A stretch of DNA of 59,525 nt from Branchiostoma floridae (GCF_000003815.2 NC_049987.1:20642547-20702071); one strand, 5' to 3'; positions 1 to 14,800 are shown, counted from the stretch's first letter. The notes: generated by a model not told the origin, from the letters alone. A program made the numbers and translations.

Positions 1-198
1 ACGTTAGTAAAAGTAGCACACTTCCAGTGATTTGTATGTTCCCCTCTAATAGTAAAAGCCCAGGCTTTTAAGACTAGTGTCCATCACTACCATCCTAAGA
101 ACTAAGGTGCAAAAACTCTTGGCAGCTGTAAACCATTGATTACTCACTGAACTTAATTATCAATTTATGTAGAGCTTTTTTTGTTTATGTTATATTAA

Positions 199-1286
<1,088 letters not shown>

Positions 1287-1780
1287 GGACTGTAATTTTG
1301 TATGTAATTTTTCTTTTTACAACAAAAGCACTTTATTCAGTATGTTCTTTTCTACATTCCTGTATGCTTGTTCATTCACAATGTAAGAAGTGTCAAAGTT
1401 TTCATTGAAATACTCATCTGTTTTTTTTTTATCATGCATTTGTAGTTCAGCTCTTTCCTTGCAATAACTCTCTCAAGTAGTTTTATGTCATTGCCTTTCC
1501 GAAGGGAATAACTTTCATTTTGTCTGAAGAAAAATGTATATAGCAGGCTCCAACAATACTTTCGTTTTATGTTCAAGTCAGACAGCCTTTTGAAGATTCC
1601 TGGTATTCATGGATATTAATAATGTACCAGTGACAATTTTTCTTAACTTCCAACCCAGTACTTTAAACGTATTGTATTTTTGACATAGTGTTGTGGGTCA
1701 AAGTTTCTAGGATTGTCTGATTGTAAGAAAACTATTACGACAATGATGCGTGTACTATGGAATCTTTTTGTGGTGTCTGG

Positions 1781-1786
1781 AATAAA
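1781..1786 (+). terminator. Polyadenylation signal of POLR2F
   Basis: AATAAA lies about 500 nt after the POLR2F stop codon on the plus strand. The 3' UTR between 1287 and here is AT-rich with no other recognisable feature. The site is 135 nt from the opposing MYCBP signal. Confidence 0.6.
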
Positions 1787-1920
1787 GGGTAAATCTCGTC
1801 AAGTTCACATAAAACCATTGTTACAATCTAGAGTTACACTCCATAATTAAATTAAAAGAACAGTTACAAGTCAATGAAGATTGCCTACAACAGAATGGAG
1901 TCAAGAATGTAGAATATTCT

Positions 1921-1926
1921 TTTATT
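1921..1926 (-). terminator. Polyadenylation signal of MYCBP
   Basis: TTTATT on the plus strand reads AATAAA on the minus strand, about 750 nt after the MYCBP stop. The intervening 1927-2676 would be a long AT-rich 3' UTR; nothing else is recognised in it. Confidence 0.5.
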
Positions 1927-2676
1927 GAAAAGAACTTGAAGGCAACTTCCAATTCTTCCAACAATACAATGTATAATCACCACCAGTATATCTCAAGTTC
2001 TTCCAAACATCTTACGAGAATTCTCTATCATAGAACCATATCTTAAAAGCTAAATTAAAAAATTGGAACTTTAAATCCAAAATAATTTCTATGAGCAGTG
2101 ATATATACAACTTACACTCATGATCACCCCAAAATCAACATGTGCTAAGTGTAAATCTCAGTAACAGAATTCTGTTGATTGAAAAAAAGGTTTTACAGTT
2201 CCTGTGTAGAATTCAGGAAAGTAAGATTTGGGAAGCAAAGTGCTTAAATCACTGCATATACATCAGCAATATGTGATAAACTAGAACAGAACATTCTGGA
2301 ATGTTGTTGTGGACCAGTTGTTACCAAATAAGTACTAGAATTCTCGCATTTGTACGGACCCTTCTCTAACTCTCCTGCTACGTACTTCAATCATTGCTCT
2401 TAACAACCATATAACAGAACCACTGACAACACCTACTTTGTTTCTCCCTACATATCTGAGATACATGTACAAAGGTTAACATACTATCAACCATTGCTTC
2501 TTTACAGAGCACAAAAAACTACCAGAATGAATCTGGCCATTTTTCAACAAGAAAAGATGAACATAAAGAGTTGCTTTTGAGTGATGGATGTGATTGACAC
2601 CTGTCACTCTAATGGTGAAATGTAAGGGACTGAAGGCAGCTCATGTGCTGGAGGTGTTGTCATGGCAACGAGGTGA

Positions 2677-5249
2677 TCAGGATTCTGTTGCATGGTCCTC
2701 TGCTGGGGGCTCGTACTGAGCAAGCTGTGTGGGAAATGAAGGAAAACAATTAGATCAAGGAACCACGGAAGGACTGACAATTCCTGTCAGAAAACTCAAT
2801 CAACTGCAAAATTAACTTGCGTGTGTCCAACTTTAGCTGTATCAGTTGTGCTGGGGGAAATACTAAGCTGGATTTGAACTAAGAAATGCCCCTCCTTACT
2901 TTCTGAACATGTACATGTAGAAGGTTATTACATGCAGGCCGATTACATGTATATTGATTTTAAGACGAAACAGGAAAACTGTTAAAGCAGTACAAGATAA
3001 GAGGGCATGTAACTGGACAACAAAGGTCTTTGTACAACACAACTTACACAAGTGTTCTACTTTCCACCTTACTGTCCTTACCTTCAGCACAGCAGCAGCA
3101 ACACTTGACAAAAGTGACAGACGGCCACTGAATCACAGGCTAGGTAAATAACACAGTCTTGGTTTTGTGCAAAGAAATTTGTTATCCAAGACACACAGTA
3201 CCAGCTGGAGTCTGCAAGGTGTGGAAGACTTGTGTGGATTGTATTGCTGCTCTTACAGTTGGTGAGGCTTTGAGACCAATGAGGTGAGGTGAAGGGTTAG
3301 TGATATAAATCTGTTGCCACCCACCTTGGCCTTGAGTTCAGCGTTCTCCTCTGACAGCTGCTCCACCTTCTGCCTGGCCTCGGACAGCTCCAGTCTCAGG
3401 CCCTCCACGTCGGCTGTCTCCGGGCTGCTGGCACCCAGGTGCTGTCTCAGGAAACTACAGGGGTCAGCAACAGGATACTGTAAATTCATTTACTTCATGG
3501 GGGCTTAATTTCAGGGTAGAAGGGGAAATGAGGTTTTCTGTATAAAAAGCAATCATGCTGTACTAAAGTGATACAATAGTCAATAGTCACGAACTTGTAG
3601 TGGAAATGTAAGCATAAAAATAAGATGAACATCAATGATTAAATGATTCACCGCACTGCATCTTACATCACATATGAAGTTATACTATTGGTAAATGGGC
3701 AGGAAAGAAGGTAGCAAGACATTCCAGTTTTATGCCGGTCACCAGACAATGGGATTATACATACATATAGTGTGCCTCAAGTTAGTAAATGTAGAAAAGA
3801 GATCTTACAAAAACACTGAACACAAGTTTATTAGTAGACTGTATTCCTGTCTTAGTGGTGTTCTAGTACATGTAGAATTACTGTAGTAAAGTACAGTACT
3901 CACTCCAAGGCATTGTTTGGCTTGTCTGGTTCCTCATACAGACCAACAAGCACTGGAAAACAAAACAAAAACACACAAGGTGAATTACACAAGAAGCAAA
4001 AATACTACATGTACTTTGCTCAAGGAAAATTGTTCAAGTTTGCAGTTTTTGCACAATTTTTTTTATTGATTGGCTCAAACATGTATGGTGTACAGTAGTA
4101 GGTAGCCTACAGCCAGATGGTTAATTCTTCAGGTGTTCTATCTCACCTTTGGTGAGGGCATCCAAGACTCCAGCCTTCTCAAGGTACTTCCTGAACTCCT
4201 CACGCTTGGAATCGGCTGCCTGGGGGGAAAGATAAGAAATTCAGTGTAAGTGAAGTGTAACAGTTTGGATGGCTCTTCCAAAGACAAAGTTTTTGCCACC
4301 ATGAATAGTTTCATCAGATTGGTAAAGTTAGTCACGTTTGGGACTGCAATTCTTTACACTGCAGCAGTTGACACCTGATTCTAGAAAGTAACACACATAG
4401 AGCAGCACGTTTACACAATAGTCAATTTAATCACCCATATTTCACACACTCCAAATCAATACAGTCTAAAGCGTCTGAAAGACAAAGTCAAGAGATTTGA
4501 CAAGAAAAGTTTGACATTATACATGTAGTTTAATACATACATACATAATACATATTCATACTTGTTAACAAGTTGAAGCGTTCACATAGTTTTGCTTCAA
4601 TAAGGAATGATACTTAGTTACATACCTATACACGTACTAGTATGTAAAATCGTTTAAAGCTACAGGATTTTCAATCAGATATTGAACAGTTATAAATTAT
4701 GTATCAGTTACTTGCGAGAACACACTTCATGCAGTTTTCTAAGTTTTTTTTATTATACAAACAATACAATAAATTATGTAACTTTGCCCAACTTAAGGTA
4801 ACAAAAGTGATGAACTAAGTGCAAAGGAAAATACAGTTCTGTGGGTATGAGGCTGATTGAAAACACCTGCTGTTTTTGTTATAAATAAATCACGTAACGT
4901 GTCAAATTTCAATCATTTTTTCCATAGAATTCATATAATATAGGGGCCGGTATGTTTTCCTATGGGCGAAATATCACTTCAAATGTATTTTGGTACCACG
5001 TTGCTGAACATGACACACTTTTTAGACGTCTAGAACCTTTAGACAAAAGTTACCAGCATTTCAAGTTGGTTGAGAGGGATTTAGGCCAATTAAAATGGAA
5101 ATCGCACAACAGGTGTACAAATATTGTCTGCACAACAAGCTCAGGAGTTCGGACAAGGGGAAACAAACGGGTTTTTCAAGCCACGCGAAGCATAAACGGA
5201 CACAGAATTTACAGTAGCAACATTCAAGACTTACCCTATACGAAGTCAT
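2677..5249 (-). CDS. MYCBP: c-Myc-binding protein (AMY-1), complete, five exons
   Basis: MYCBP is a small, mostly helical protein known to bind the MYC N-terminus and AKAP proteins; it is also found in cilia and centrosome contexts. Minus-strand exons are 5235-5249 (MTSYR), 4147-4219, 3904-3952, 3325-3454 and 2677-2724, all with canonical splice sites. The joined frame is 315 nt, giving 104 residues, against about 103 in vertebrates. Diagnostic stretches are AADSKREEFRKYLEKAGVLD, LVGLYEEPDKPNNALDFLRQ, a C-terminal coiled coil rich in Glu, Lys and Leu (VEQLSEENAELKAK), and LAQYEPPAED near the end. The ATG at 5247-5249 matches the family start of four to five residues before the first intron. 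It is divergent from ATM and convergent with POLR2F. Confidence 0.96.
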
Positions 5250-5760
5250 GGTGTTGGTAGTTCCTCAAACGTTCCAAAATTGTCTGAAAATTGCAGAATT
5301 CAATCTGGACACCAACTTCTAACCGAGTGTTTGCGAAACAAAAATGGCGGAAGGTTGCTAGATGCGCAGAAAATCTGCGCAGCAGTCAACAATGATTCAA
5401 GACGAGTTCATTATGGAAAGTATTTAAGGGGCGTTTAATAATGATAAACTAAATATAATACCAGTGAAACAGCATTACCTGTATTTTATGATAATTGTTA
5501 CACTATATATATCATGTTATAATTGATAATAATTACTTTTATTTGCTAAACATTTTCAGAAAAGAATGAAAGAGTCTTTTAGTTATTGGTTCAGACCCTG
5601 TGGGTCATAGGTCAGCTTTCTTGTGAAAGTTACCGCCATCTTCAAATTTTCTGACTGCCAAGAGATCTGTCGTCAAAATCTACTGTCAAGCCGTTCTAAA
5701 CCGGTTGTTGATGTTGCCATCTTCTGTGTCTTGTTGCAAGGTATGCCAGATGATCGTTGA
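5250..5760. promoter_or_regulatory. Shared MYCBP/ATM promoter region
   Basis: The region between the MYCBP start codon and the inferred first ATM exon carries motifs of TATA-less housekeeping promoters. ATGGCGG (YY1-like) occurs at 5344-5350; TGCGCAG occurs at 5363-5369 and 5376-5382 (NRF1-like half sites); a reversed AAGATGGCGGT, a near-perfect YY1 site, is at 5632-5642. No TATA box is evident at either end. The motifs are seen directly; bidirectional activity is inferred from the head-to-head arrangement. Confidence 0.5.
5640..5740 (+). other. ATM: Likely non-coding first exon of ATM
   Basis: The sequence downstream of the YY1-like site ends TTGCAAG followed by a good donor, GTATGC, at 5741. 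The next exon begins at 6701 after TTTTTCAG and carries 67 nt of leader before the ATG at 6768. Vertebrate ATM also has an untranslated first exon. The start at 5640 is a guess; the donor is the supported end. The intron 5741-6700 contains an inverted-repeat element near 6123-6335. Confidence 0.4.
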
Positions 5761-6122
5761 TTGCCTTATGGCGGAAGGAATGCTTAGATTTGTTAGCATT
5801 TTGGTGTGGCCCCTGCATATTTGATGAATAACACATGACTCACTCCAATTTCAGTTTTCACTTAGTTTCAGTGTCAGTTTATATATGCTTTAAAAACCGT
5901 GCTATTGTTGCGGTAGTTGCTGTAGTCGTACTTCTCAAAAGTGACATGGCATTGCTTTGAATTCAAATAATGGGCATGATTGTAAACCTCAAATGATGAC
6001 TTGATGAGCATGTTTTGTCTTGGTTTGTCAAAACTTGCAAAATTTGAAAGGGATGATTTTGTTTGTTTGTCTGATGACGACGATGATAAGTTTCATAATA
6101 ATTTGGTATGTCATCCTGGGTA

Positions 6123-6335
6123 AGGTAGAGCAGATCACAGCAGAATAGAGCACTATTGGGTGGAGAAAGGTAGAGCAGAATAGAGTAGAACAGAAATTAT
6201 AGATTTCTACTTCTGATCAGTATCCTGAATTGAAGAGCAGCCCAAACTGGAGAGGACACTCCTACCGGGCTGAAACAACTCTACTCTAGAGTCGTTTACT
6301 CAGTTCCACTCTTCTCTACTCTGCTCTATGAGGGT
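6123..6335. repeat. Imperfect inverted-repeat element (MITE-like)
   Basis: The left part is rich in TAGAGCAGA and TAGAGTAGAACAG words and the right part in their complements (TCTCTACTCTGCTCTA), so the two ends can pair. No coding capacity is visible. It lies in the first ATM intron. Confidence 0.4.
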
Positions 6336-6767
6336 GTAAAGTGAAAATGATATTATTGTTTGACGGCATATTTGATGATGGCATATGACAGCTTTTAGCA
6401 CTTATTTATCCTTTATTGCCTAGCAATACACAATAATACTGCGGTCACATAAGTCACATAATGCAGGTATAAGTTATAAATCATGGTGAAAAGTAAATTC
6501 ACACAGTATTGTCACCATCATTTTCAATACACACTGTTATCTCATGTAGATTTCATATTTTCAAGTAAAGATTCATGTTAACTTTGAGGTCTCAGTTGTA
6601 TTCTTTCATTCGTTCATTTGTCTTTGCGGAGAGAGATTTGTAAATCCATACACACATTGAATAAAGGATATTAACTCCTTTAAAAACATTGATTTTTCAG
6701 AAAATTCCTACCAGTCTATGCTGATATGAGGAAAGTGTGTGCGAGGTTGTAAGTTGGATGCTCCAGC

Positions 6768-9700
6768 ATGACTGACCTCCTGACCCATGACCTGAGGGAC
6801 TGCTGCTGTCATCTGGAGTCAGACAAGGTCACAGAAAGGAAGGTGGGGTCACGTTCTTTTATTATCATCACCTCTGTGAAAATGAAGGTGTTGTTTTCAG
6901 TCTGTGTGTTTGGGTCTTTGTTTGTATTGGTGTATGTACACATGCGAATACAGTACAATCACACATGTCAAGCTGTATTTGGTGTCATCATCATCTAGTC
7001 TCTACCAGATCACTGGAAAATTGTAGAAATGGAACAAATAGAGGAGTAAGCCGGCCAGAGAACTATAGCCGGCTAGGGAACAGCACGCAATCCACAGAGT
7101 AGATGTTGGATGTCGTTATCTTGTTTGATGTCCACTTATCGCTATCTAATTGGTGCTAAGAGGCTAAATAGCCCTTTTATTGCTTTCCGACTTGTCTGTG
7201 GGACTTCCATACTCTTCCTCATTAGTGCTGAGTGCTAAGCAGAGAAAGCAGCATGTACCATTTTTAGAGTCTTTGGTATGACTCGGCCGGGGATCCAATC
7301 ACGACCTACCGAATGCAAGGCGAACACTACCCACTTGGCCATTGCACCGGTTTATAGATTGCAACCAGGTAATCCCCAAAAGGAGCTTCCATCAACAGGT
7401 GGGAGCTCGCAATTGAGTTCCTTTCAGTGATGGAGGTAGCAGGTGTGAAGATTTGATTTGCACCCAAGTGTCAATAAATCTCATTTGCATCAAGGAACTT
7501 TTATCAATGATGAATGCTCCTTGCTTTCACCTAATTCTGTCAAGTAAGCAGGTGTAAAGTGTCTTTTAAAGGAGCACAACACTGGGGCCTGCTAGGGATT
7601 CGAACCCAGGACCTTTATGTTCTAAGCCAGCAACCTTAACCACAAGACCGCCTTTTGTTCTTCCATGTCAGAAAAATGCGGAGAAGCTGCGGTCGCTCCT
7701 GTCCAAGCCTGCGCTGGTCGCTCTGCTGGACAAGAACTCCGACAGCAGGAAGAGTGGGCGTGGCCTGACCTGGGACGGCATCTTCAAGGTCATTCGGGGT
7801 CACATCCAGAAGGTATAGACTCATGAATATTGAACTGCAACAGTTATTATCCATCTTTTTGCCATCAGAATTTTTTAAGAATGGCTTTGAAAAATACCAA
7901 AAATTTGCAGTTTTTTTCCAACCTTTATTTTAGTTAGTTTAATAGGTATAGGTATACTGTTCATTCTGTGAATAGCTGGTAAATAAATGATGCAACGTGT
8001 AGAGGTGAGCAGTCACCTGTTTTGGCTCCTCTTTGAATTCATCATCATCATCATCATGGGTTACCCCCATATAACCCCGCAAAGGGCAAAGTAGGGGGGG
8101 AGCTGAGGTCCCGGGTTAGGGCGGGCAGCCCTTCTGCCTGGCGCGGAAGCTCTCAACTGTGGGAGCACTTACTACCGCGCCAGGCAGGGAATTCCACTCC
8201 GGAATTGTTCTAGGAAAATATGAGTACTTGTATGTGTCTGTTCTTGCAAAGATTGGTTTGTACTTATGTTGATGGCTGCCTCGGGTTCGCCCTTGGGTCG
8301 GAATCAGTAGGTTCTGTGTGTCTATGTTAATCTTGTTGTTAACTAACTTGTAAAAGAAGGTGAGGCGGGCGTTCCTCCTCCTTTCGGAGAGAGGACGCCA
8401 CTGCAGGTCATTGAGCATTTGTGTCACGCTGCTAGTCTGCCGGTAGTCATTGACGGTCACTCGGGCTGCCCTGCGCTGGACAGCCTCCACCGCCTGTATC
8501 CCTTTGTTGGTGTGTGGGTCCCAGACAGTGGCACTATATTCCAAGTGGGGCCGTACCAGCGCTTTGTAACAAACACAATTCCATTGTGATGGTAAAGTCT
8601 GATAAACAAATGAACTAACAAACGAAGATGAATGTCCATTTCAGGAGGTGGAAAGCCTAAGGAATGCCAAGTCCGCAGTGTCTGCCTCAGCTCAGGCCAG
8701 CAGAGACAAGAAGAAACAGGATGCCAGCATGCTCTTCAAGTTTTTCGTCAGGGTAGCAAACAAACGTAAGTACTCCCACCTCGCACCACTCACATCTCAG
8801 ATCTTACCGTCCCAGGAAATTATCACTGACATTTTATTCCTAGGACAGATGTACTATATAAAGTTGTCTAACCTTTCTTAATGTTAGTGTTATGAATTAT
8901 TGTGCAAAGTTTTCAATTTGTCTATGTTTTCTTTTTAATTCACCTCCATTGGAGTTAAGTATCATAATTTATACACAATGTGCTTTTGGCTTACCTATTG
9001 GCTGTCTGTCTGTCTGTGTCAATGTGTCAGGTGTGTGCACATCTACACTGCAGTTTCCATTTGTTTTGTCAGAGGGAGCTGTGCAGTTTCTGAATATTCA
9101 GAGGGGGAGAAATTTGCTATTTCTGAAGGTTTTGCTGTTTATTGATAACTTTCATAATCAGTTTTCAAACCTCCTGGTTTAGTTTTTTTTATTTTCACAC
9201 TTTCCATCATGCTCACTGTCCTTCATTGTCTGTTGTTCAAACTTCCTAGTTCATTCTTTTTCTTTTTTCCCACCTTCCCTCAGGCTCTCTGTCTTTCATT
9301 GTGTGTTGGGTATACTTATGATTCCACTCTTGTGTTTCCTTGTCTTGTACATAAAGGTGGCCCCCGACTGAAGTGTGTTGAAGTCATCCACCACATCCTA
9401 ACTATAATGGAAGACCCCTTCACAGCAAAGGCCCTGGGGATGGACCATTGTACCATCCTGATGAAGGACATCTTGTCGGTCAGGACGTACTGGTCAGACA
9501 TCGACCACAAGCTGTGGCGCGGTCAGTCTTTGTTCTGTCTTCTATAAGCTTTAGACTTAGAAACATCATTGTTCATTTATTTGAACTACAATTTCTACTT
9601 TAATCATGAACTTTGATTTATTTTAGGTGACCTTTGATTTTATTTTCATCATTTATTGCACTGTTAATGTTGGCTTAGTGCCTTAAGGTTATAGGTGTGA

Positions 9701-11880
9701 ATCTCTTGTGGGCCCCAGTGTCGCACCCTTCCTTTGGAAAGACACTGAGACTATACCAACAAGCTTTGGTTAGGGGTTCATCTTGGTATGGGTGGATCAA
9801 ACCTATCAGTAAACCACAATCTGTGTTGTTTGTTCCAGAACTGCTGCTCCTGTTCTGTCGAACCCTGCTGTGCCCACCTGACCAGTTTGATCGCACGCTC
9901 CTGGCTCGTACCCTGCACACACTGATGCAGGGGGCCTCCGTACAGTGTAACATCAGGGGCAAAAACCTCTTCAGATTCTTCACTGAGTACATGAAGAATG
10001 CCAGGTTTGTATTACAATGTTTTTCATTAGGTTTAGGGCTGTCCCTTGGATAAAACATTAAATGGAGGTCCCGTGTTTGAGGAGAGCTACCTCAAGCATG
10101 TTAAAGAACTCACTGCAATTGTCGATAAGAGTAGGGACCCTTCCCGGTGGGAGTGGTCCAATACCCACAGTCCTTTGGCTGCACTCAATTGCTGTCGTAT
10201 TGAGGTCACCTGATCTGATTTAGTGCCGAATGGCAGCCGCTTCAGACCCTTGCGATTAAACCCCCCTATTGTGAGCTCCTCGCAATTCAGCCCCTGGCTG
10301 CAAAGAGAGAGTATTTGGCCCACACAATAACGATAAAAAAAAAATAGCTCTTCATAAACCAAACTAGCTTTGCTACAATTGAACTTCAAACATTCCTGTT
10401 ACACTTGCAGACAGGAGAAGAACGTGGCAGTGCTGGAGCCCCTGGTTTCCGCCATGAACGTGTTCTGTAAGACGATGTCTGCAGACTGCAGGGGTCAGAT
10501 CTGTAAGCTGGGGGAAGCCACCGCCCTGGGACTGCTGTATGTGTGGAACAATAGGCCACCAGTGCAACTGAAGGTACTAGTTTGTTTGTTTGTTTGTGCC
10601 TTTATTTCAACTCGATAAATACTCCATCGGTCTTCAAGGCCGCTTTTCGTGGAGGTTGAGCTTGCATGGAGGGCATAATTAACACAAAATTTCTATTGAT
10701 CATACAGAGAATAAAGGAATGCTAAATACATACATACATAAATGAATGAATAATAATAATGAAAACAAATAAGTGTTCATATGTCCCCCCACTGTTTAGT
10801 ACACATACATAGGTTTTGATTTTTATTGTTTTGTACTGATTTTCTTCACCACTTTCCTAAAGCGCGTGTTGCACAACACAAGTCTGTGAGCTCTAAGTGA
10901 CATTTTAGTCTTGCATTTATACATAGTTCTTATGGATTGTGATAAGGTAGATTTACAGGCAAACTTATAGGCAAAATTGTCAGCCACCTTCTGACAAATT
11001 TGGCTGAAGCCCATTGACAGGGGTTTCACTATCAGTATCAGGCCTAATCTTGTTCAATGTCTGATAACTTTATCCAATATGTTCTTTCAATGCCCCCCCC
11101 CCCCTTTCAGAAGGAGATTTATAGGCAAATTGATAGGCAACACATGACTGTCTGTTAACCCTGCATCATTCAATTCTGGCACCCAACAAATACTCCCATA
11201 GCTCATTGACAGGGTTTTAATTATCAAGCCTAATCCTGTTCAATGTCTGATATCTTCACTTTAGGCCACAACAATTTCATTTATTGCTTCTGGGATTCAC
11301 AGGTGTCCATTTTTTTCATTTTCAAAAAAGATTAAGTCCTGAGAAAAAATAATACAGGTTTTTCTATAATTACAAACCTGTAAATATTACCATTCAGAGC
11401 CACATAGACATAATTTCAGTCTAAAAACAATTCCTTTTATTCAGAACATTCAGTAACAAATCAAAGGAAGTGATTCATTGTATGAAACATGCCATTTAAT
11501 GCCTCAGGCTGTTTTATTTTTGACATTTAAGCCATCTTAAGCCCAGACCTTTTGAAAATTTTATTTTGAGAAGTAACAAATAAATTTGCTGTGGCCTTAT
11601 CCAAAACATTCATCCAATGCCCCCCCCCCCTTTTCAGGAGGAGATTATAGAGTTTTTCAGAATACAAATGTGCGCACACCACCCCATGGGGGCCATGTCG
11701 GAGCAGGAGGGAGAATACTCACACGACCAAGACGTCTGGAAGAGCCACTTGAAGAAACTGTACGACGCCATCTACAACGACCTTGAGCATGTTGGAGGTC
11801 GCAGCCGGTTCACCTCTGTAACCAAAGACTCGGCCCTCAGCCCTGGGTTCGTGGACCTGGCAGCAGATGTGTTTCACCAG
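6768..11880 (+). CDS. ATM: ATM coding exons 1-7: TAN motif and first HEAT repeats
   Basis: Exons: 6768-6842, 7672-7812, 8645-8765, 9357-9521, 9839-10004, 10411-10573, 11638-11880 (residues 1-358). Exons 1 and 2 join to give LESDKVTERKKNAEKLRSLL, the Tel1/ATM N-terminal (TAN) motif, needed in this family for telomere and damage roles. Exon 3 gives VSASAQASRDKKKQ, exon 4 gives ILMKDILSVRTYWSDI and exon 7 gives AHHPMGAMSEQEGEYS; all have direct counterparts in vertebrate ATM. Exon 2's acceptor lies about 20 nt from the tRNA-like head of a minus-strand SINE. The donor of exon 7 runs straight into the T-rich tail of another SINE. Confidence 0.94.
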
Positions 11881-14800
11881 GTATTTTATTTTTTTACTGG
11901 TCACCACGTTACAAGACCTGAAGGCCACTCAAGGTTACGGGTTACATTGTAACTGTAACAGCATCTCTTCGCCCTAGGTCAGAAACATCATGATTGAGAC
12001 CAGCCCAGTTGCTCACTATGAGTGAGGACTAACTGACCCAAAAGGCAAGGGCAGCTCGGGAGATTCCCTACCCCATTTTGGCCGGAATGGTTTTTGATCC
12101 ACTCACACCGCACCATCGCACATTTGGTGGGTTCTTTAACGTGCTTGGGGTGTTGCTCTTCCCAAACGCGGGACCTCCATTTAATGTCCTATACGAGGGA
12201 CGGCCCTAGTCGAAGCTAGGTACTCATTTTCACCCGAGTAAAGTGAGGAAAGTTGTGTAAAGTGCCTTTTCCAAGGGCACAAGATTGGTAACACGGCAGC
12301 CGGATTCGAACCCGAGATCTCTCGGTCTCGGGGCAAACACGCTGCCACTGTGCGACGCGGTCCCACAAAAGGTACAGTATGGTCAAAGGGCAAGGGGCAA
12401 TGGGAGCAATGGAGCCCTAGGTAGTCATTCAGAAAGGACTGACACATCAGGCAGATAATTATCGAAAATTCCATAAATCTATTTCACAAAATTTTTATAT
12501 GACTGAGAAGAACAAAACTGTATTTACAGTAGGAAACAAATAGAAAGGGATTTCCATGATCTGCTCATAATCAAATTGCATATTCTCTGATAACTTATCC
12601 ACAATGTCCTTCACAAATCCAGGAAACCCAAACTCTACTCCAATTGGAATGCTTTTTTTTCCTTGCATCCAAAGTGGAAACAGTGGACAAATGCAAACAG
12701 AACAATTTTCACAATATGTATGCAATGGCTACTTATCACATAAAGTTCTGAGCAGTATCTAGTACCAAGATTATTGAATAAGTCACATATACAAGCACAC
12801 TTTATATTTTACAACACTACTTCAGCATTTTGAGTCAAACTGACAAAGCAGATCAAGACATCTTTTGATTCTCTGTCCATTCAGAAGACCTTCCAAAATT
12901 TGTGTAAGATAAACATACCATTGTTGTCCATGAAAGTGGTACTTCAGTACCTATCATATTTCTGTCCTTTGTTCTCCTTAGTGACAATGAAGTTTAGTGT
13001 GTAGCTGTTCTTTATCAGTGCTCAGTCAGGACATTTACACCGTGGTAATGTATTCAATGTTCATCACTTGGAGTGAAGCAGTATCTGGCCCTGCCAATGC
13101 CTGGTTGACAGGAGTATTGCTGTGTCCTGCCGGTGTGTTTTGTACAGCACCCCCCTGCATGTTTTGGGCACTTGGTGGAACACCTTGTACACCCTGTGGA
13201 TTGTACCAGTTCCCCCGTATCATGGTGACAAGTGCAGTTGGTACCCGATAGATAGCTGTCAGGTTTTGCCAGACTGCCTTTCTCAAGTCTGGTGTGCGGA
13301 CAAGACTTACAATCGGGTTGATTGCTGAGTTCAATGTTATTAGCACAACCATCCCACGTGCTCCAGTTGGAAGCAGGCAGTTTCCATCGTGGCATAATGG
13401 GGTGAGCACTAGAGGCAAAAGCCAGGTCATAAATGCACACCCCACATGGGTCAGAACTGTCTTTATCTTGTTCAGACTTTTCTGGTATTTTCTCTCTGCC
13501 TCATTTTTTGCCAGACTGTGAGGATGATTCTGCCCTACCCTGTTTTGTGTGGAACTATTGCCTTGACTTGGCTGGGCCCCTGCCAGCTGCCCAAACCTGT
13601 TCTTTTGGTGTTGTTTTAGAGCAATGAATGCACTTACAATTGTAAACAATGAAATGGCAGCCAGGAGTACAATTGTTACACCTACAAGACCAAGGTAGGC
13701 AGTGTGGTAAAAGGTAGGACAGTTTTGTGTGGGCATATCCAGACAGTTCCAACCCATAATGGGTGTAAGACCAAGCATGGATAAAACAAGCCATGAAGAG
13801 ACAATAGCTACACCTGCATTACGGTTGGCAGTGTCAGCATGGTTGTGGAAGTATGTGGGATGCCTTACACCAACATAGGAGTTCCCAGATTGGAGGGCTA
13901 GAGCTGAGGCAGACAGAATCTGACTACTTATTACTACAGTTGCAATGTTCATTCTGATATATGGACTGGTCACTCCCATCAAGTCTACCATAGAATAGCA
14001 GAGAAGGGCAATACCTGCTAAAAAGTCTGCCAAGGAGAGATTTGCCATGTAGAAGTAGAAAGATGTGTGGAGTTGTCGTTTTCCGATGATTCCCCAGAGC
14101 ACGGCAGCATTCATGATGATGATGAAACCTGCTATCAACAAATAGATGACTGCAGTCCCAGTTCGAAACTCTTTTAAGTACATGGAGCAGGCTTCTTCAA
14201 CCTGGCTGTAAGGTACATTTGTGTTCAGCAAGTACCACAAGAGACATTTGAACGGCCCATCAAACCCGTGAACTGATGTCTTGTTGGACTCCAATAGAAG
14301 GACCGAGCTGTTGTTGAACATGGTGGGGCTGGTTCTGGTCAACTGCAGCCTGAGGGACAGACTAGCTAGATATGAGATCGCGGAGCAGTGGACATCTGTG
14401 GAGACCAGAAGAAGACAGGAGACTGCGTAGAGTGCAGCTTATCGAGAAGGCTGTCGGATAGTCCTGTGTGGGCAGAGTAGCTGTTACATGGTGCGTGATG
14501 TTGTGATCATCCTCGAGCGCTCGGTAATTGGGTTTGAAAGAAAGAGATGATTCCCGCTTGGCCGTCTGCTTGTGCTTTATGAAAGACAATTCAGAAGAAA
14601 GCTGGAGGCAGAATGTAGCAGCGCCTTTTCAGAAATGTTGTTGGGCGAGTGCTATGCCAGCAGTGATTGTATGACATGAAATGGTGCCTCATCTGCTGAT
14701 GTTATTTTATACCTTTGATATTTTCACAACTGTCCGTTAATGAGATGTAAACTTGACACCCATCCTTGATTAGGGAGCCTTTTGCCACAGGGCAACAGCT

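Noticed and set aside
10370-10618. 82-codon frame as a separate gene
   Set aside because: It is ATM exon 6 read with flanking intron.
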